DNA of 64,000 nt from DASZIT01 sp963819695 (GCA_963819695.1 CAWFXD010000001.1:1178001-1242000); one strand, 5' to 3'; numbered from the stretch's first letter, positions 7,608 through 18,356 are shown. Translations and numbers: made by a program. The notes: a model not told the origin generated them from the sequence alone.

Positions 7608-8354
7608 TCAGCTCAAGATGTTGACGGCGCGGGAGACGACCAATCCGACAGTGAGGAGCGACGCCAACGACTGGATCATCATCAGCAGCTTCGCCCAGGG
7701 GGAGAGCGGCATGGTGTCGGTCGGGCTGAAGGCGGTGGCGTTGGTGAATGAGGTGTAGAGGTAGTCGAGGAAGGTCGGGGTCCAACCCGGAGCCGCTCCG
7801 GGCGCGCCCTGCTGGGGGAAGAGAAAGTCAGGGGCCGGGTGGTCGGCGTTCAGCCGCGCCCGTGGCCCACCCCGGTCGAGCTCCCAGTACCAGAGCCCGA
7901 AGACGATGACGTTGGTCAGCCAGATCGGTACCGATGCGTAGATGAGGCTGCGACCGGCCGCGTGGGTCCCTTCGAGCAACGCCGACACCAGCTCGCCCAA
8001 GGCCACCAGATTGGCCGCGTTGATGAAGGTGATGAGGCCGATGGCCAACGGTCGCAGGTTTCTCGACTCGTTGGCATGCCAAGGGTTGGCCAAGAGCAGG
8101 GCCACAGCCAGCACCCCCTCCAGGGCCGGGATCAGCCAGTGAGGTCCGAGGTAATGGGACACCTTGGATGGCAGCACCAGTTGCAGGAAGATGGCGGCCA
8201 GGACGGCCAGCGTGGCCGGCCACCGGGGCTCCGCTCGGGATGCCACCCCCCATGCCGCCCGGTCGATCGGGCTGGCGGATTCCTCCGCGAAGGTCAGGAA
8301 CTCGTCGTCGTCCCGAGGCGGGCGCAGAACGATGCGATCCCAGAACCGGCTCAT
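7608..8354 (-). CDS. Membrane protein with a K+-channel-like two-helix pore module
   Basis: About 248 residues with a basic/acidic cytoplasmic N-terminus, four or more membrane segments in the first 150 residues, and a C-terminal unit laid out as in two-TM ion channels: short pore-helix-like YTSFTNATAF, a turn, then a long membrane helix. In potassium channels the same place reads T-x-G-Y-G-D; here it reads AFSPTD, so a normal potassium filter is absent. Ion transport is therefore only a hypothesis. TACGGT lies five bases before the ATG, hinting at a leaderless start. Confidence 0.6.
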   Translation of the reverse strand: MSRFWDRIVLRPPRDDDEFLTFAEESASPIDRAAWGVASRAEPRWPATLAVLAAIFLQLVLPSKVSHYLGPHWLIPALEGVLAVALLLANPWHANESRNLRPLAIGLITFINAANLVALGELVSALLEGTHAAGRSLIYASVPIWLTNVIVFGLWYWELDRGGPRARLNADHPAPDFLFPQQGAPGAAPGWTPTFLDYLYTSFTNATAFSPTDTMPLSPWAKLLMMIQSLASLLTVGLVVSRAVNILS

Positions 8355-8610
8355 GGGCAACCGTAGTCAGCAGTCATCGCCGGCTGACCGCGACAAAACG
8401 CCAACCCCAACGTCACCGTGTCCGGGCCGAGGCTCACCGGCCGAACGACGAGGCGGGCGATTGCTCATTATGGCGACATTAATCGACCCACAATCCGATG
8501 GCGGGGGCCGATTTCCATCCGCATCCGGTCGGGAACCCGGCCGGTCTCTAGGTGTCTGGTGCCGGTAACCTGAACCCGCGGGACACCGACGAGGAAGGGA
8601 GGGGACACGC

Positions 8611-9186
8611 ATGCCTGGCAGTGTGGAACCGGTGGCGAATGAACGTGAAGGTTTGCTCGGCTACCTCGGCCACCAGCGCCTGGTGCTCCGTGTCGCCGCC
8701 TATGGCTTGACCGACGATCAGGCCCGGGCGACGCCCACTCCCAGCGCTCTGAGTGTTGGTGGCCTGATCAAGCATGCCGGGTTCGTGGAGCGGGTCTGGA
8801 TGAACAATGTGCTGCAACGGGCAAACCCATCTGGTCGAGATGCCTATCAGGAGAATTTCCAGATGCTTCCAACCGAGACGCTGCCGGAGGCCATCGAGAG
8901 GTACGGCCAAGCCGGAGCGGAGACCGACGCCGTCATCACCGGCATTGCCGACCTCGGGCAAGGGGTGCCAGTCCCCAAGGGCTCGCCTTGGTACCCCGAT
9001 GACCTAGAGGGCTGGTCGGTGCGCTGGGTGCTGCTCCACCTCATCAGCGAGACGGCTCGGCACGCGGGTCACGCCGACATCATCCGCGAGGCAGTGGACG
9101 GTGCAACAGCATTTCCACTGATGGCGGCGGCCGAGGGTTGGCCCGCTACCTCCTGGCTGCAGCCTTGGCAGCCCGCAGACAACTAA
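8611..9186 (+). CDS. DinB/DUF664 family protein
   Basis: 191 residues with the four-helix DinB fold. The three His ligands expected of the family are visible: in LIKHAGFVERVWM (first), LLHLISETARHAGHADI (the last two, spaced HxxxxxxxHxxH). DUF664 proteins include metal-dependent thiol transferases that use mycothiol or bacillithiol, and many of unknown role. The start has a strong GGAGGGG upstream. It converges with the G1 peptidase gene, with a 4-bp overlap of stop codons. Confidence 0.85.
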   Translation: MPGSVEPVANEREGLLGYLGHQRLVLRVAAYGLTDDQARATPTPSALSVGGLIKHAGFVERVWMNNVLQRANPSGRDAYQENFQMLPTETLPEAIERYGQAGAETDAVITGIADLGQGVPVPKGSPWYPDDLEGWSVRWVLLHLISETARHAGHADIIREAVDGATAFPLMAAAEGWPATSWLQPWQPADN

Positions 9187-10064
9187 CCGCGGGATCCGAA
9201 CCCAGATCGGCAGTCGGTTACGGCGCCGCGGCAGGTGTTGACGTAGGTACAGACCCTGAACGACTGGCCATTGGCCGACAGCGCGGAGGGCGTCGCCTCA
9301 TTGAAGAATCCGGGCGAGAGAACGATCCGTGTCGGGTTCCCCTGGGCGATGGTGAAGGTCGACCCGCCCTCCGTGAATCTCGAGGCCGGACCCATGTTCA
9401 CGGTGCTCAACGGGGCCACCGTAGTTTGAAGCGACTCGACGGAGGGAGCTTCGACGATCCACTCGGCAGAGGATTTCGACGACTTGTAGGGAAATGCCTG
9501 GGTCCAGGTCCAGTGACGGGTCGAGTTGGCGAGGGCGATGGCCCAGGTGTTGGTGGCGACCTGGCTGATGATGACCGCGATCGAGTCTCCGGGGGCGACC
9601 GTGCAGTTGGCGTCTCCCGCGCAACCTGTCAGCTGTACCTCGGCGCCGGGAAGCAACTCGTACCAGGCGAAGTATTGGTCTCCGATCAACGGGAGGCTCG
9701 GCAATGATTGCTCGGCCACTCCGGCCTGGATGAGATCCGAGGACGCAAAGCCTCCGATGCCCGCCCAGGTGGCGGCGAACCCGGGAGGGAGGAGGCCGGC
9801 GGTCGGGACGATGAAGGTCGACGTCACTTGGGTGATGGCGGGGGTGGCAGGCGTCACCGCGTACCCGGCCCAATTGAGGCTGCTCACCGTGGCACCGCCG
9901 CTGGGTAGGGAAGCGTGGGCGTTGCTGCGGACCAGAACTCCAGCATGGGGTGATCGACCCGAGGGCCCCGTCTTGGCCTGGGAAGCGCTGGAAATCTCCC
10001 CACTGCCCACAACCACGGCGGAGAGGCCGACCGCGAGACACAACGCGATGGTGAAACGGCGCAT
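9183..10064 (-). CDS. Secreted G1 family (eqolisin) glutamic peptidase
   Basis: About 293 residues. An N-terminal signal peptide (about residues 1-30) precedes a beta-sandwich typical of peptidase family G1: SLNWAGYAV, ATWAGIGG, a Gln in LIQAGV (about residue 113) and a Glu in AEWIVEAPS (about residues 201-205), matching the catalytic Gln/Glu pair. G1 peptidases are acid-active endopeptidases. ATG 10064 is preceded by GAAGGAG at ideal spacing; the longer TTG start would include that site. Two Cys pairs (CAGDANC, CTYVNTC) could form disulfides outside the cell. Confidence 0.82.
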   Translation of the reverse strand: MRRFTIALCLAVGLSAVVVGSGEISSASQAKTGPSGRSPHAGVLVRSNAHASLPSGGATVSSLNWAGYAVTPATPAITQVTSTFIVPTAGLLPPGFAATWAGIGGFASSDLIQAGVAEQSLPSLPLIGDQYFAWYELLPGAEVQLTGCAGDANCTVAPGDSIAVIISQVATNTWAIALANSTRHWTWTQAFPYKSSKSSAEWIVEAPSVESLQTTVAPLSTVNMGPASRFTEGGSTFTIAQGNPTRIVLSPGFFNEATPSALSANGQSFRVCTYVNTCRGAVTDCRSGFGSRG

Positions 10065-10079
10065 ATACAACTCCTTCAA

Positions 10080-10315
10080 AGCCCCAGTCGGCGGACTCGG
10101 GGGTTGATTGGGGTAAGGGGAATCTACCCCGGTCTTGCTATGTAGAACCGTTTCGGCCTCGAAATCTTGCGGTCAGCTTCTGGGCCGCGGTCGCAACCCG
10201 GATTCGACGGCTTTGCCACCGGTACCAGGACTTTTGACTCCCACCCGAGCAAAGCGGCTTCTGGCCGGTGGCCTGGGTGAACCGGTGCCGGCCCGACCGA
10301 GGCACACTGGTCGGT
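10080..10315. other. Intergenic region upstream of G1 peptidase and ettA
   Basis: 236 bp between divergent genes, holding the promoters of both. The one structured element is GGGGTA (10110-10115) inverted against TACCCC (10125-10130). The ettA start at 10316 is preceded by CACACT and seven bases, a poor -10. Nothing else recognised. Confidence 0.4.
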
Positions 10316-11994
<1,679 letters not shown>

Positions 11995-11997
11995 ACG

Positions 11998-12531
11998 GTG
12001 GCCCCTGCCCTGACCGAGTGTCCTGAATGTGGATTCGTGTACGAGCGTGTCGCCCCCGACGAGATACCCGTCGTCCTTCGGGACTTCGGAACTCGGTTCT
12101 CAACCCGGGTCGAATGCGTCGATGACGCCACCCTGCGGCGGCGACCGGCTCCGTCGGTTTGGTCGGCGCTGGAGTACCTGTGTCACGTGCGGGATGTGTT
12201 CTTGATTCAGCGGGATCGGGCAGTGTTGGCCCTGGTCGAGGATCGACCGAGCTTTCCCCGGATGCACCGCGACGAGCGCGCGGAGCTGATCCGTTACGCC
12301 GGGGAGAGTCCCGGTCGGGTCGCCCACGACCAGCTCGGGGTCGCCGCCGACCTGGTGGCATGGGTGTTCTCCGAGCGGTCTCCCGACGATTGGCAACGCC
12401 CGCTCGTCTACAACTATCCGGAGCCTGTCGAACGGGACCTGGCCTGGCTTGGCCGACACACCATCCACGAGGGCGAACATCACCTCTTCGACGTCGACCG
12501 TCTGCTCGGCCAGGCGGCTCGCCGCCCCTGA
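11998..12531 (+). CDS. DinB-like (DinB_2) protein with N-terminal CPECG motif
   Basis: 177 residues, GTG start three bases after the ettA stop, so likely cotranscribed with it. After a short CPECGF element that could be half of a zinc ribbon comes a DinB-like helical bundle with candidate metal-binding His at LCHVRDVF, and in RHTIHEGEHHLFDVD (HxxHxxxH). Enzymatic role unknown. It belongs to the large set of actinobacterial DinB-type hydrolase/transferase relatives. Confidence 0.75.
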   Translation: MAPALTECPECGFVYERVAPDEIPVVLRDFGTRFSTRVECVDDATLRRRPAPSVWSALEYLCHVRDVFLIQRDRAVLALVEDRPSFPRMHRDERAELIRYAGESPGRVAHDQLGVAADLVAWVFSERSPDDWQRPLVYNYPEPVERDLAWLGRHTIHEGEHHLFDVDRLLGQAARRP

Positions 12532-12571
12532 CATCACGACGTCGGGTGGCTGAGCTACTGGGGACCTCGGC

Positions 12572-12577
12572 TAAGTT
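12572..12577 (+). promoter_or_regulatory. Leaderless -10 box of the cyclase gene
   Basis: TAAGTT ends eight bases before GTG 12586, with no Shine-Dalgarno. Confidence 0.4.
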
Positions 12578-12585
12578 TGCCTCTC

Positions 12586-13410
12586 GTGGAACCGCGCCCC
12601 GGCGAGCGAGCCCGTGCGGCCGGGGCCAATACCGTGGAGAGCCTCCGCCGGGTTCTGGCCCGAAAGGCGGCCGAGCTCATCCGGAACGATCCGGAGGAGG
12701 CCGCCAGAGCCCTCGAGATGGGGATCGTGGACCGGCGATGGCTCGAGCGACCCGGCGAGCATCCCATTTCGACCAGTGCCCCGGCGGACATCGTCGAGCG
12801 TTTCCTCGAGCGCTCGGTCGAGCAGAAGCCGTCCCGACTCGCGAGCCTCGGACTCAATGCCTTGCAGCTGCTGGCTACCCACCGGGCCGCCGATAGCAGT
12901 ACCCCCAGGTTGCTGGCGGTGGTGTTCACCGATCTCGAGGGGTTCACCGCCTTCACCGACGCCCACGGGGACGCCGCCGCCGTCCAGCTGATCGAAGAGC
13001 ATCGCCGGCTGGCCGGCCCGGTGGTCCGACAGTGGTCGGGAAAGATCCTGAAGACCCTGGGCGACGGGCTGCTGTGCACGTTTCCCGACGCAGAGGCCGG
13101 AGTCAGGGCCGCGCTGGAATTGTTGGAGACCGCGCCCGCTCCGCTCCGTCTCCGGGCCGGGGTCCACATCGGTGAGGCGGTGGTCACCCAAGGCGACGTG
13201 ATGGGCCACGTCGTCAATGTCGCGGCCCGGGTCACCGAGACGGCCAGGGGCGGAGAGGTGGTGGTGAGCGCCGAAGCCGCCGCCCGGGTTGGCGACATCC
13301 CCAACCTCCGTTTCGGCAAGATGAAGAGCCGCCGCCTGAAGGGGGTCTCGGAGCGAGTTGGCGTCTGTACGGTGACCGAGGTGCCGATCCCGGCCATCGA
13401 ATCCGGTTGA
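12586..13410 (+). CDS. Class III adenylate/guanylate cyclase domain protein
   Basis: About 274 residues. The N-terminal 100 residues are helical and resemble the regulatory region of actinobacterial soluble cyclases. The C-terminal half is a class III catalytic domain: VFTDLEGFT supplies the first metal Asp, TLGDGLLCTF the second, and VNVAARVTETA the strand with the transition-state residues (Asn and Arg). It would make cAMP or cGMP in the cytoplasm. No membrane segments. GTG 12586 is preferred over TTG 12577 because of the -10 spacing. Confidence 0.85.
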   Translation: MEPRPGERARAAGANTVESLRRVLARKAAELIRNDPEEAARALEMGIVDRRWLERPGEHPISTSAPADIVERFLERSVEQKPSRLASLGLNALQLLATHRAADSSTPRLLAVVFTDLEGFTAFTDAHGDAAAVQLIEEHRRLAGPVVRQWSGKILKTLGDGLLCTFPDAEAGVRAALELLETAPAPLRLRAGVHIGEAVVTQGDVMGHVVNVAARVTETARGGEVVVSAEAAARVGDIPNLRFGKMKSRRLKGVSERVGVCTVTEVPIPAIESG

Positions 13411-13418
13411 ATCACGAA

Positions 13419-14312
13419 CTACGACAACAGGGCCCGCAACGCCGGCTCGAGGGTGGGGTAGGCGAACTGATAGCCGCGGTCCTCGAGTACCCGGGGAAGG
13501 ACCCTCTGACTCTCGACGAGGGTCTGGGTTGCTTCATTCCCTAGCAGCAGTCTCGGACCCAGCATGGGGGTCGGGAAGAGCGTTGGTCGACCGAGAACCG
13601 CGCCAAGGGTCCGGGTGTACTCGAGGTTGGTCACCGGTTCGGGGGCGGTCAGGTTGACGGGTCCGTTCACCTCGCCCTCGAGCAAGAAGCGGATGGCCCC
13701 GATTTCGTCGGTCATCGAGATCCAACTCCACCACTGCCGGCCGTGACCCAATCTGCCGCCGAGCCCGAACCTGTACAGCGGCAGGGTCTTGCGCAACATG
13801 CCGCCGTCGGTGGATTGCACCAACCCCGAACGCAAGTGGACCACCCGGATGCCGGCAGTCTCCGCTGGCTGGGTGGCTGCTTCCCAGGCCTTACACAACC
13901 CGGCGAGGAAGTCATCGCCGGGTTCACTAATTTCGGTGCTCACCTCGTTGCCACGCTCGCCGTACCAACCGATGGCCGAGCCGGAAAGGAGGACCGGGGG
14001 CGGTGATCCCATCGTCGCCAGCGTCACGGCCAGCAGCGAGGTGGAGACGACCCGGCTGTCGAGGAGCACCTGCTTGCGGGCATCGGTCCATCGCTTGTCC
14101 AGGATGCCGGCGCCGGCCAGGTGGACGACCGCATCGACCCCTTCGAGCCCCTGGGGGTCGAGCTCGCCCCGGGCCGGATCCCAGTGCAGCGTCGATCCGT
14201 CGGTACCCGTGGTGTTTCGTAACATCCTCACCACCTGATGCCCGTCGGCGAGCAACGACGTGGTCAGCGCGGTGCCGATGAGTCCGGACGAACCGGAGAT
14301 CGCCACCTTCAT
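13419..14312 (-). CDS. TIGR01777-type NAD(P)-dependent epimerase (SDR39U1-like)
   Basis: 297 residues. Rossmann glycine motif SGSSGLIG at the N-terminus, the signature LLSGSAIGWYGERG (active-site Tyr region), and the closing DUF1731-like C-terminal region (RLLLGNEATQTLVESQRVLP) identify the TIGR01777/YfcH family. Substrate unknown. Last gene of the minus-strand lipid operon, 25 bp after the hydrolase. The ATG is chosen to begin at MKVAISG; longer in-frame extensions lack homology. Confidence 0.85.
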   Translation of the reverse strand: MKVAISGSSGLIGTALTTSLLADGHQVVRMLRNTTGTDGSTLHWDPARGELDPQGLEGVDAVVHLAGAGILDKRWTDARKQVLLDSRVVSTSLLAVTLATMGSPPPVLLSGSAIGWYGERGNEVSTEISEPGDDFLAGLCKAWEAATQPAETAGIRVVHLRSGLVQSTDGGMLRKTLPLYRFGLGGRLGHGRQWWSWISMTDEIGAIRFLLEGEVNGPVNLTAPEPVTNLEYTRTLGAVLGRPTLFPTPMLGPRLLLGNEATQTLVESQRVLPRVLEDRGYQFAYPTLEPALRALLS

Positions 14313-14337
14313 GGCGCAGTTCGAAGGCTCGTCTGGC

Positions 14338-15441
14338 TCATTCGCGACCTTGTACCCAGTCCGAGATGATGTCGGCGACCCCGTCGCGAGCATCTGGTGG
14401 TCGTTGCAGGTAGTGATCACCTCGGAGGGTGTGGAGGGTCTTGTCATCGGTGGCCAGTGCCCGGTAGATGGCCTGGGCGTCGGACGGGTAGCACCCCTGG
14501 TCGTCACTGGACTGGATGACCAACGACGGCTGGGTGATCCGGGCAAGATGGGGCTCGGCCCGGCACTGCGACTCGGAGAGGCTCCACATCGACAGCCAGG
14601 CCCGCAGGGTATTGGTGGTCGCCAACCCGAAGGGCAGGTAGTTGGCCACCCTGGGGTCGCCGAAGTAACACCCCACCTCCCGGTCCGAAGGATCGAGCTC
14701 CAGGTCGAGGAAGCGCAGATCGGCCCAGGTGCGGAAGACGTTGAAGACCCGGTCGTAGGCGCCGGCGTCCGAGATGCGGCCCAGCTCCTCGAGGCACCAG
14801 GCGGTGATCCGGTGGTTGCGCTCCTCCTGGGCCCATCGGTACCGGTCGATGAAATCCTTCGGATAGGGCGGGGTGTGTTCGGGATTGCCCATGTCCAGGT
14901 CGGGGTCGACCGACAGCGGATCGGACTCGTCGGTCACCGAGGGGTCGAGCCAGGTGGTGAGCACATCGGGCCGTCCAGGATGGGCGTTGAGCGACACGAA
15001 CAGGTCGGCGGTCGGGAGATCAAGGGCGGCATCGGGAACCGCCGAGCCGCGGGTGGGACGGATGTTGGGTTCGATGGCCTGGCTCTGGTAGGCACTCATC
15101 AGGGAGGCGCCGCCGGAGTTCCCGAGCAGCACCACCATGTCGATTCCTTGGTTCTCCCGGAGCCAGCGCACCCCCACCCCGATGTCGACCACGGCCTGCT
15201 CGAGGGTGAAGTAGTAGCCCATCCCCCGAAATCGGGTGTTCCAGCCCAGGAACCCATGGCCGCGGCGGGCCAGATACTCGGCCAGATAGTGCTCGGAGAA
15301 GTCGATGTCGTAGTGGGTGGCGATGAAGGCCAGCTTCGGCGGGGTGTCAGGGGCGTACCACAGGCCCTGGCACGGGTTCCCGCCGGCTCCCGCCCGGGCC
15401 ATGGTGGGCGACGCCGCCGAGACGAATTCGGGGGCCTTCAA
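14338..15441 (-). CDS. Alpha/beta hydrolase
   Basis: About 367 residues with an alpha/beta-hydrolase core: the nucleophile elbow GNSGGAS, a later Asp in IQSSDDQGCYP and the closing His in LRGDHYLQ. An ATHYDIDF strand near the N-terminus is where the oxyanion hole forms. The likely start is TTG 15441, which overlaps the stop of the preceding gene (TTGA), so translation is coupled. Operon context with WS/DGAT and patatin suggests an esterase or lipase role, but the substrate is unproven. Confidence 0.75.
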   Translation of the reverse strand: MKAPEFVSAASPTMARAGAGGNPCQGLWYAPDTPPKLAFIATHYDIDFSEHYLAEYLARRGHGFLGWNTRFRGMGYYFTLEQAVVDIGVGVRWLRENQGIDMVVLLGNSGGASLMSAYQSQAIEPNIRPTRGSAVPDAALDLPTADLFVSLNAHPGRPDVLTTWLDPSVTDESDPLSVDPDLDMGNPEHTPPYPKDFIDRYRWAQEERNHRITAWCLEELGRISDAGAYDRVFNVFRTWADLRFLDLELDPSDREVGCYFGDPRVANYLPFGLATTNTLRAWLSMWSLSESQCRAEPHLARITQPSLVIQSSDDQGCYPSDAQAIYRALATDDKTLHTLRGDHYLQRPPDARDGVADIISDWVQGRE

Positions 15442-15914
15442 CTTCCCATGGCGTCGAGGTCGACCATGACCTTGCGATGGTCCCACGACACCGTCCGCTC
15501 CGGGTGCAGCCGGATGACGGCTCGGAGCGGGGCCAGCGTGGCCGCATATGCCTCGGCTCGGGGATCCAGGGGCCGGTCGGAGTACCGGGCAAAGAGCTGG
15601 GTGCCAACCTCGGCGGATGTCCGGGGGTCCTCGATGATCTCGGCTCGGCCCTGAAGCTGGACGGCCCGGAAGTTGCCGATGTCGTCGCCCTGTTCCACCA
15701 GGCAGCCCATCCGGTCATCGGCCCGGAGATTCCGGACCTTGCGCGAGGTCCCGTCGGTCCAAAAGGCGATGTCGCCGTCGAGGAGGATGTACGACAGGGG
15801 CACCACATGGGGCCACCCGTCGGGCCCGTTGGTGGTGACATAGGCGCGGGTGCACTCCTCGAGGAAGGCATGTACTTCCTGGTCGGTCATCCGCATCCGG
15901 TCACGTTCAGACAC
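15438..15914 (-). CDS. Pyridoxamine 5'-phosphate oxidase-like flavin-binding protein
   Basis: 158 residues with the split-barrel fold of PNPOx-like proteins: RAYVTTNGPDGWPHVVPLSY, then the strand AFWTDGTSRKVRNLRADDRMG, which contacts the FMN or F420 phosphate. In actinobacteria such proteins are FMN- or F420-dependent reductases or heme-binding relatives. Overlaps the upstream patatin gene by 8 bp and the downstream hydrolase by 4 bp, so it is a firm member of the operon. Cofactor not decided by the sequence. Confidence 0.82.
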   Translation of the reverse strand: MSERDRMRMTDQEVHAFLEECTRAYVTTNGPDGWPHVVPLSYILLDGDIAFWTDGTSRKVRNLRADDRMGCLVEQGDDIGNFRAVQLQGRAEIIEDPRTSAEVGTQLFARYSDRPLDPRAEAYAATLAPLRAVIRLHPERTVSWDHRKVMVDLDAMGS

Positions 15915-16962
15915 TGGTGGCCGCCTCCCCGTTCGGGCGGGCAGCCGGAGTTCGCACCGCGTCGAGCCCGAGCCGCTTGGCGAAACTGCCGAGCGCGATC
16001 CGGCGCTTGGTTTCTTGATAGGCCGCTTCCATCACCCGGTGGGAACGGTCATTGGCCATCGGCCGGAGGCCCATCACGTCAAGCGAGCCCGACCCGGGCT
16101 CGAATCGGATGACGCTCATCCCGTGGTGGTGGAGAGTGTGGCTCTCGCGATTGAGCCGTCGGTGCGCCGACCACCGCAGCAGCCCGTCGGGGGCGTCTCC
16201 AGGAGGATGGGTCGACGACATCGGTGAGATCACGATGACGGTATCGAGCGGCTGGGACCGGAGTGCGTCGGCATTGGTGGGGGAGTGCACCCCGCCGTCG
16301 AAGTACTCGACGCCACCGATCTCGATCGGGGCGAAATAACTTGGGATGGCGCAGGAGGCCAGCACCGCCGACATCAAAGACGCCGATGGCGATCCAGGCC
16401 TCCCGAACACCACCCGGTGTCCGTCGGTGCGCCGGACCGCGCAGATCCACAGCCCCTGGGGCCAGTTGTCGCCGACCATTCGATGGAGGGGCTCCCCCCG
16501 TTGCCGGATATCGACCAACCCGGTGGGCAGCAGGGTCATGGCCGCCACCCCCGGCCGGAATTTCCAGGGACGTCTGATGATGCGGGCCAGCAGGGCCGCC
16601 GAGGGTGGCCGCCAGGGGCGGAGCCACGAGCCGGCCGGAAGCGGGGGCAGGTCGGAGGTGTCCGGGAGGAGCTGCTCTATCAGCCGAGCGCCCTCCGGCG
16701 ACAGGGGAGTGCCGGCGGCCACCGCGGCCAGGTCGGAGCCGGCGATGCCCATCCGTAACGAAGTGCCGGTGACCGCCCCGGCCGACGAGCCGACGATCAC
16801 CCTGGCGGTGCGGGCGTCCCACCCGAGCTCGGTTTCCAGCGCATGGAGCACACCGGCGTGGTACGCCTGACCCACGATCCCGCCGGCGCCCAGCACCAGG
16901 CCGACCCGGGCGACCCGTTGCTTCCCTGGCGTTTGTCGATGCGGTCGCGGATGGGCGCTCAG
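15907..16962 (-). CDS. Patatin-like phospholipase
   Basis: About 350 residues. The patatin signature is complete: GLVLGAGGIVG oxyanion loop, nucleophile GSSAGA (GxSxG), and the catalytic Asp in YFDGGVHSP. It would hydrolyse acyl lipids at or near the membrane. No ATG, GTG or TTG is available upstream of the conserved N-terminus in this frame; a CTG at 16962 overlaps the WS/DGAT stop (CTGA) and is my choice. Next to a wax-ester synthase it may remodel or mobilise storage lipid. Confidence 0.78.
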   Translation of the reverse strand: MSAHPRPHRQTPGKQRVARVGLVLGAGGIVGQAYHAGVLHALETELGWDARTARVIVGSSAGAVTGTSLRMGIAGSDLAAVAAGTPLSPEGARLIEQLLPDTSDLPPLPAGSWLRPWRPPSAALLARIIRRPWKFRPGVAAMTLLPTGLVDIRQRGEPLHRMVGDNWPQGLWICAVRRTDGHRVVFGRPGSPSASLMSAVLASCAIPSYFAPIEIGGVEYFDGGVHSPTNADALRSQPLDTVIVISPMSSTHPPGDAPDGLLRWSAHRRLNRESHTLHHHGMSVIRFEPGSGSLDVMGLRPMANDRSHRVMEAAYQETKRRIALGSFAKRLGLDAVRTPAARPNGEAATSV

Positions 16963-18356
16963 CCGTTGGTTTTGAGTAACGCCTTCATCCCTTCTTCGAC
17001 CCCGCGGCACAGCACATCGATATCCGCGGTGGTGTCGTAGTCGCCGGTGACTCCGTAGTTCACCTGACCGTTGTAGGAGAAGATGGCCACCCCCAGGCGG
17101 ACCTGGCTGGCCAGCGGGACATAGGGATAGCACTCGATCATCCGCCGGCCCCGGACATACAGGGGGATCTGGGGGCCGGGCACGTTGGTGGTCACGGTGT
17201 TCACATTGTGCTGGGGCATCCGGGTGGCCAGCCGCATGCCCAGGGCCAGCAGCATCGGCGGGGCGAACCCCGACATCGAGGTAATTGCCTCGGCGGCCAG
17301 TGCCTGATTGGACTCCTTCAAACCTTCCATTTGGGTTGTGATGGCATGGAGGCAGTCGACCGGGTCCTCGATCCCGACCGGCAGCTCGGCGAACATGGCC
17401 GAAACCTTGTTCTCGAAGGTCCCGTCCCCGACCGCCTTCCCGCTGGCGTCCCGGGGCCGGACCGAAACCGGCACCAGGGTCCGCACCACCCGATCGACGG
17501 TCTCCCCACGGGAGAGGAGCAGCTCCCGGAACCCGTGGGTGATGGCGGCCAGCACTACATCGTTGAAGCTTCCGCCGTGGGCCTTCCGGACCTTCTTCAC
17601 ATCCTCGACCGAGCTCGACGCCCACGCGTAACGCCGGTGCGGCCCGAGCGGCCCGTTGAGGCTCGAGACCGGGGGGGTTCGGATCAGCCCGACCATGGCC
17701 GACAGCCCGGTGACCACCTGGCGGGCGTGGGCGAGGGCCTGGCGGGGCACCCGGGCGGTGGCCCGGAGAGCGCGGACCTGCTCGTAGGGGCTGCGGGCCA
17801 GGCCGGCCAGCGCCTGGATGGCGAGGTCGCGTCCGGACGGTGACTTCCTGGGCACCCAGGGCAGGATCTCGGGGTCGGTGTAGTCGGGGGTGATGTCCAT
17901 GATCACCGCCAGCAGATCGGTGCCCGAGATGCCGTCGACCATGGCGTGGTGGACCTTGGACACCATGGCCCAGCGGCCGTCTTCCAGTCCTTCCACCACC
18001 CAGATCTCCCAGAGCGGCTTGGACCGGTCGAGCTGTTGGGACATGACCCGCCCGACCAGCTTCCGCAGCTCGTCCTCGCCCCCGGGGGCCGGGAGGGCGG
18101 TGTGGCGCAGGTGGTAGTCGATGTTGAAGTGGGGATCGTCCACCCATACCGCCCGACCGAGCTCCAATGGGACGGTCCGGACGATCTGCCGGTAGCGGGG
18201 GACCAGGGGAAGCTTGCCCTCGACCATGCTCACGATGTCCTTGAAGGGAGGCTCTGGCCCTTCGAAGATTCCCACCGAGGCGATGTGCATGTGGCTGACG
18301 CCGTCCTCGATGTGGAGAAACGACGTATCCATTGGGCTCATCCGGTCGACGTCCAT
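16959..18356 (-). CDS. Wax ester synthase/diacylglycerol acyltransferase (WS/DGAT)
   Basis: 465 residues, the normal family length. The acyltransferase motif HHAMVDG lies at residues 136-142, and the C-terminal motifs NVPGP and the DUF1298 region follow. These enzymes make triacylglycerol or wax esters from acyl-CoA at lipid bodies. ATG 18356 has AGGGGG five bases upstream. First gene of a five-gene minus-strand operon (patatin, flavin protein, hydrolase, epimerase), consistent with synthesis and turnover of neutral lipids. Confidence 0.92.
   Translation of the reverse strand: MDVDRMSPMDTSFLHIEDGVSHMHIASVGIFEGPEPPFKDIVSMVEGKLPLVPRYRQIVRTVPLELGRAVWVDDPHFNIDYHLRHTALPAPGGEDELRKLVGRVMSQQLDRSKPLWEIWVVEGLEDGRWAMVSKVHHAMVDGISGTDLLAVIMDITPDYTDPEILPWVPRKSPSGRDLAIQALAGLARSPYEQVRALRATARVPRQALAHARQVVTGLSAMVGLIRTPPVSSLNGPLGPHRRYAWASSSVEDVKKVRKAHGGSFNDVVLAAITHGFRELLLSRGETVDRVVRTLVPVSVRPRDASGKAVGDGTFENKVSAMFAELPVGIEDPVDCLHAITTQMEGLKESNQALAAEAITSMSGFAPPMLLALGMRLATRMPQHNVNTVTTNVPGPQIPLYVRGRRMIECYPYVPLASQVRLGVAIFSYNGQVNYGVTGDYDTTADIDVLCRGVEEGMKALLKTNG

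Noticed and set aside
10268..10315. Longer ettA start
   Set aside because: The extra 16 residues do not match EttA; ATG 10316 gives the family N-terminus.
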